From positions 1-11,262 of the forward strand of contig CAKZPJ010000396.1 of NCBI GenBank assembly GCA_937138955.1: DNA of 11,262 nt, written 5' to 3'. The notes beneath the pieces are model-generated. The model made no database searches, was not told the DNA's origin, and saw only the letters and a list, made by a program, of their open reading frames with translations. The position numbers were made by a program, and so were the translations under genes. Below are positions 7,994 through 11,262 of the stretch, piece by piece. Each line of letters starts with the position of its first letter. Position 1 is the stretch's first letter. The stretch is from an uncultured Flammeovirgaceae bacterium. GTDB taxonomy: Bacteria; Bacteroidota; Bacteroidia; Cytophagales; Cyclobacteriaceae.

Positions 7994-9601
7994 TTGTACG
8001 TATTAGAAACTAAAATTAACACTAATTCGGCTGAGTTTAAGGAACAGCAACAGGCTTACCAAGAGTTGATAGATGACTACCGTAGTAAGCTTCGAAAGGC
8101 ACTTCAGGGCGGTAGCGAAAAAGCTCGGAATAAACATCACGAACGGGGCAAGCTGCTGGCTCGAGAACGAATCAATTTACTGATTGACCCTAACACACCA
8201 TTTTTGGAGCTATCGCCAATGGCGGCTCATGGTATGTACGACGATCAATTTCCTTCAGCGGGGGTGGTATCGGGCATAGGAATTATTCACAGGAAAGAGG
8301 CAATTATCTCCGCCAACGATGCTACGGTGAAAGGCGGAACCTACGTCGCTGAATCCATAAAAAAGCATATTCGGGCGCAAGAGATTGCGAAGGAAAACCA
8401 TTTACCGTGTGTCTATCTGGTAGATTCCGGAGGAGTGTTTCTGCCTGAGCAAGCTAACGTTTTTCCTGATCGTTTTGATTTTGGCCGCTTTTTCTACAAT
8501 CAGGCTAATTTATCGGCCCAGGGTGTACCCCAAATTGCAGTGGTCATGGGCTCCAGTACTGCCGGAGGTGCTTACGTACCAGCCATGAGCGATGAAGTCA
8601 TTATCGTAAAAAATCAGGGAACCATTTTTCTGGGTGGACCACCGTTGGTAAAAGCTGCTACCGGTGAGGAGGTTACTCCTGAAGAGTTAGGTGGAGCCGA
8701 TGTACATACCTCTATATCCGGGGTTGCCGACCATTTGGCTGAAAATGACCGACACGCGCTCCAAATCTGTCGCAATATTTTTGAAACGCTACCCAAGCCA
8801 GAAAAACAATTTCTAGATCGTCAGCCTACTGAAGAACCACTGTACGACTCCAAGGAATTATATGGAATTGCTCCACTCAACTTCAAAAAACCAGTGGATT
8901 CTCGGGAAATCATTATGCGACTGGTAGATGGTAGTAAGTTCCATGAATTTAAAGCTCGCTACGGAACTACGCTGATCACGGGTTTTGCCCACATTCACGG
9001 TTTTCCAGTAGGGATTATCGCTAACAATGGAATCATCTTTTCGGATACTTCCCTGAAGGGCACCCATTTCATAGAACTCTGTTCTCATCGCAAAATACCA
9101 ATTCTGTTTTTACAGAATATTACCGGTTTTATGGTCGGCAAAGAATACGAACGCAACGGCATTGCCCGCGACGGAGCCAAGATGGTTCATGCTGTGGCTA
9201 CCGCCAACGTACCAAAATTTACCGTAGTCTTCGGAGGGTCTTTCGGAGCTGGAAACTACGCAATGGCCGGGCGTGCTTATGACCCTCGCCTACTATTTAT
9301 GTGGCCGAACGCTCGCATTTCAGTCATGGGGGGAGAACAAGCGGCCAACGTACTACTTACTGTAAAAGAAGCTCAGTTGAAGGCTCGAGGTAAAGATATT
9401 CCCACTGAAGAGTTTGAAAAATTCAAATCCGAAATCATGAATAAGTACGAACAAGAAGGTTCACCTTACTATAGCACCGCTCGCTTGTGGGACGACGGAA
9501 TCATAGATCCGCTGGATACGCGTCGCATCGTAGCCATGGGTATCGCCGCTTCACTCAACAAAAAATACCCCGACCCTAAACCCGGTATTTACCGAATGTG
9601 A
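7994..9601 (+). CDS. liuB: Methylcrotonyl-CoA carboxylase, carboxyltransferase (beta) subunit
   Basis: This subunit transfers the carboxyl group from carboxybiotin to 3-methylcrotonyl-CoA, giving 3-methylglutaconyl-CoA in cytosolic leucine/isovalerate breakdown. The 535-residue protein has two crotonase-like lobes, about 30-290 and 290-535. Motifs match LiuB/MCCB and not the propionyl-CoA enzymes: [11 protein letters not shown] (108-118), YLVDSGG (141-147), [21 protein letters not shown] (180-200), [12 protein letters not shown] (371-382), [19 protein letters not shown] (414-432) and [15 protein letters not shown] (437-451). It ends in a C-terminal YRM like the pseudomonad FRM. The start is TTG: an in-frame TAA at 7985-7987 closes the frame upstream, and the first in-frame ATG is at about codon 76, well inside the conserved domain. 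The N-terminus from this TTG ([12 protein letters not shown]) aligns with family N-termini. The hydratase and biotin carboxylase genes downstream support the MCC assignment. Confidence 0.93.
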   Translation: MYVLETKINTNSAEFKEQQQAYQELIDDYRSKLRKALQGGSEKARNKHHERGKLLARERINLLIDPNTPFLELSPMAAHGMYDDQFPSAGVVSGIGIIHRKEAIISANDATVKGGTYVAESIKKHIRAQEIAKENHLPCVYLVDSGGVFLPEQANVFPDRFDFGRFFYNQANLSAQGVPQIAVVMGSSTAGGAYVPAMSDEVIIVKNQGTIFLGGPPLVKAATGEEVTPEELGGADVHTSISGVADHLAENDRHALQICRNIFETLPKPEKQFLDRQPTEEPLYDSKELYGIAPLNFKKPVDSREIIMRLVDGSKFHEFKARYGTTLITGFAHIHGFPVGIIANNGIIFSDTSLKGTHFIELCSHRKIPILFLQNITGFMVGKEYERNGIARDGAKMVHAVATANVPKFTVVFGGSFGAGNYAMAGRAYDPRLLFMWPNARISVMGGEQAANVLLTVKEAQLKARGKDIPTEEFEKFKSEIMNKYEQEGSPYYSTARLWDDGIIDPLDTRRIVAMGIAASLNKKYPDPKPGIYRM

Positions 9602-9782
9602 TTGAAAATAAGAAATATGAAATGTAAAATGCAGGAAAATGAAGGAGGGTTAAAGGTGAAGGGTAGAGGGTGGAAGTGGCTCGTGGGGCACAGACATGGA
9701 AGTTAAAAGTATACTCCCCCCCTCGCTCCTAGCAATTTGCCAATAATACTTTAAACCAGAATACATTAATACCTATCAAACC
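9602..9782 (+). other. Intergenic region with C-depleted, purine-rich tract and C7 run
   Basis: The 181 bp between liuB and liuC are compositionally unlike the rest of the window. Positions 9602-9679 contain a single C (9632) and consist of degenerate GAAAT/AAATG-like and then AGGGT/GGTGAA-like units. Positions 9716-9722 are a run of seven Cs followed by TCGCTCC. A weak promoter candidate follows: TTTG at 9736-9739 and TACATTAA at 9762-9769, 22 bp apart and only partly matching the Bacteroidota consensus. No ORF or clear terminator is seen. Confidence 0.5.
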
Positions 9783-10604
9783 ATGCACCATTACGAAACG
9801 ATAGAACTGGATACAAATCGCGGTATTGCTACCCTCTGGCTAAATCGCCCGGAGGTGCGTAATGCTTTCAATAATCATATGATTGTTGAACTAATGGATT
9901 GCCTTCAGTCTATTGAACATCAATCGGAAATCACCGCAGTAGTCATCCGGGGGCGGGGTAAAGCCTTTTGCGCCGGAGCCGATATTCAGTGGATGAAAAG
10001 TTTCTCTTCCATGTCCCACGAAGAAGATTTTCAGGAAAATATCCATTTGGCTCGCTGTTTTTATATGATCTATACTTATTCAAAACCCACTATTGCACTA
10101 GTACATGGAGCGGCATTTGGTGGAGCTAATGGGTTACTCGCTGCCTGCGATATGGCGTACTGCCTCAACGACACTAAGTTTGCCTTTAGCGAGGTAAAGA
10201 TCGGTATTATTCCCGCTACCATTTCTCCGTACATTATTAAGCGAGTTGGAGAATTCAATGCTCGAGAACTCATGCTGACCGGAAGGCGATTTAGCGGAGA
10301 AGAAGCTGCTCAAAAAGGGTTGGTTAACGCCACCTTCCCATCACCGGAGGCTTTATCAGATTATGTTCAGCAGATTACCCAAGAGTTGAAAACTAGTGCC
10401 CCCGGCGCCATTAGCAATTGCAAAGACTTAATCTTTAACATTACGAAGAGCAACAACTTTAATGAAACCATTGATTATACCGCCCGCATGATCGCCGATG
10501 CTCGCGCTTCGGAAGAGGGGCAAGAAGGTATGAGTGCTTTCCTAGAAAAACGCAAGCCCCAGTGGGTACTGAACGCTCAACCATCCGAAGACCATGTTTC
10601 GTAA
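9783..10604 (+). CDS. liuC: 3-Methylglutaconyl-CoA hydratase (crotonase superfamily)
   Basis: The enzyme hydrates 3-methylglutaconyl-CoA to HMG-CoA, the step after methylcrotonyl-CoA carboxylase in leucine degradation. The 273-residue length is normal for the crotonase family. The oxyanion-hole segments are present: AFCAGADIQWM (61-71) and HGAAFGGANGLLAACD (108-123). E137 in FAFSEVKIG corresponds to the second catalytic Glu of enoyl-CoA hydratase (rat Glu164). The first (rat Glu144) is replaced by Gly117, as in the pseudomonad LiuC sequences I recall. The stretch GIIPATISPYIIKRVG (141-156) is typical of LiuC-type hydratases and differs from the IPGAGGTQRL of ordinary enoyl-CoA hydratases. The ATG at 9783 fits the family start. 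The stop codon overlaps the next gene by 11 bp, so translational coupling with the biotin carboxylase subunit is likely. The exact substrate is inferred from motif and context; a generic enoyl-CoA hydratase is the alternative. Confidence 0.88.
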   Translation: MHHYETIELDTNRGIATLWLNRPEVRNAFNNHMIVELMDCLQSIEHQSEITAVVIRGRGKAFCAGADIQWMKSFSSMSHEEDFQENIHLARCFYMIYTYSKPTIALVHGAAFGGANGLLAACDMAYCLNDTKFAFSEVKIGIIPATISPYIIKRVGEFNARELMLTGRRFSGEEAAQKGLVNATFPSPEALSDYVQQITQELKTSAPGAISNCKDLIFNITKSNNFNETIDYTARMIADARASEEGQEGMSAFLEKRKPQWVLNAQPSEDHVS

Positions 10605-11262
10605 ATTATTAATAGCTAATCGGGGAGAAATTGCAGTGCGGGTCATCCGTTCTGCGCAAGATTTGGGTATTCCAACGGTAGTTATTTATTCCGAAACCGA
10701 CCGAGGCGCATTACATACAACAATGGCCGACGAAGCCTTTATGTTGTCGGGAGATGACATCAGTAGTACTTATCTAGACATTCCGCAAATAATTAATATT
10801 GCTCAACGAAACGGGGTAGATGCTGTCCATCCCGGTTATGGTTTTCTATCGGAGAATTCGGCTTTTATTCAGGCTTGTCAACAAGCAAGAATTACGTTCG
10901 TTGGTCCCAGTGAAAAAGCTATCCGGATGATGGGCAATAAGCTGGAAGCCCGAGCTTTTGCTAAGAAACTAGGCGTTCCGGTTCCTGAAGGTATCACGGG
11001 TTCGCAGGAAGAAATACTGGCGCAACAAGATGAACTTCCTTATCCCATTCTAGCCAAAGCTGCTGCCGGTGGTGGAGGCAAAGGTATGCGAATTGTTCGT
11101 TCAGCGAAGGAGCTTAAAGATGCGCTGATCTCTACCAGTCGGGAAGCCAAAGCATACTTCGGCGACGCTACCGTGTATATTGAAAAATACCTAGAGGAAC
11201 CGCGCCACATTGAGTTTCAGCTACTAGGCGATCAGCATGGTAATTTGGTACATCTGTTTGAA
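10594..11262 (+). CDS. liuD: Biotin carboxylase subunit, probably methylcrotonyl-CoA carboxylase alpha (5' part)
   Basis: The first 223 codons are present and the gene runs off the right edge. The protein uses ATP and bicarbonate to carboxylate biotin, then hands the carboxyl group to the LiuB subunit. The biotin carboxylase N-terminal domain opens with FRKLLIANRGEIAVRVIRSA (2-21) and includes VDAVHPGYGFLSEN (75-88) and FVGPSEKAIRMMGNK (102-116). K116 and K155 align with the ATP-binding lysines K116 and K159 of E. coli AccC. The ATP-grasp glycine-rich loop is AAAGGGGKGM (156-165), followed by EKYLEEPRHIEFQ (about 201-213). The ATG at 10594 lies inside the end of liuC, and the protein starts directly with the conserved fold. 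The biotinyl domain that would separate an MCC alpha subunit (about 650 residues) from a stand-alone AccC (about 450) is outside the window, so assignment to MCC rests on the neighbouring genes. Confidence 0.9.
   Translation, partial: MFRKLLIANRGEIAVRVIRSAQDLGIPTVVIYSETDRGALHTTMADEAFMLSGDDISSTYLDIPQIINIAQRNGVDAVHPGYGFLSENSAFIQACQQARITFVGPSEKAIRMMGNKLEARAFAKKLGVPVPEGITGSQEEILAQQDELPYPILAKAAAGGGGKGMRIVRSAKELKDALISTSREAKAYFGDATVYIEKYLEEPRHIEFQLLGDQHGNLVHLFE

Noticed and set aside
10594..11262. Biotin carboxylase as the fatty-acid synthesis enzyme AccC
   Set aside because: The N-terminal half cannot separate AccC from MCC alpha by motif, but the 11-bp overlap with liuC and the nearby liuB favour the MCC subunit.

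Overview
The window looks like chromosomal DNA of a Bacteroidota bacterium, most likely a marine-type member of the Cytophagales. The clues are a secreted protease ending in a type IX secretion (T9SS) C-terminal sorting domain, a lipoprotein whose mature N-terminus is acidic like a Bacteroidota surface-export signal, A/T-rich leaders without clear Shine-Dalgarno sequences, and a TATCTTTG element matching the Bacteroidota -7 consensus TAnnTTTG. The lineage below phylum is an inference. No RNA gene, insertion sequence, integrase, CRISPR array or phage gene is visible.

Region 1 (1-642): the 5' half of a polyprenyl diphosphate synthase gene on the minus strand runs off the left edge. A 170-bp divergent intergenic region follows and carries the promoter candidate for that gene.

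Region 2 (643-4543, plus strand): a two-gene unit. The first gene encodes a lipoprotein built from two tandem repeats, each opening with a nearly invariant Pro/Arg/Cys-rich core. The second encodes a large TPR-CHAT protein (caspase-like fold) with an N-terminal signal peptide and a C-terminal membrane anchor. Their reading frames touch or overlap, so they are probably cotranscribed and may be translationally coupled. This pair is the least explained part of the window and the best candidate for an undescribed system, but a functional link is inferred from gene order only.

Region 3 (4807-7875): a T9SS-exported M43 (pappalysin/cytophagalysin-type) zinc metalloprotease with duplicated CARDB-like and jelly-roll modules. 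The 263 bp before it and the 118 bp after it are A/T-rich and hold nothing I can firmly name.

Region 4 (7994-11262): three genes of leucine/isovalerate catabolism in the order liuB (methylcrotonyl-CoA carboxylase carboxyltransferase subunit), liuC (3-methylglutaconyl-CoA hydratase) and liuD (biotin carboxylase subunit, cut by the right edge). LiuB and LiuD together carboxylate 3-methylcrotonyl-CoA to 3-methylglutaconyl-CoA, and LiuC hydrates that to HMG-CoA. liuC and liuD overlap by 11 bp. liuB and liuC are separated by 181 bp with strongly asymmetric base composition.
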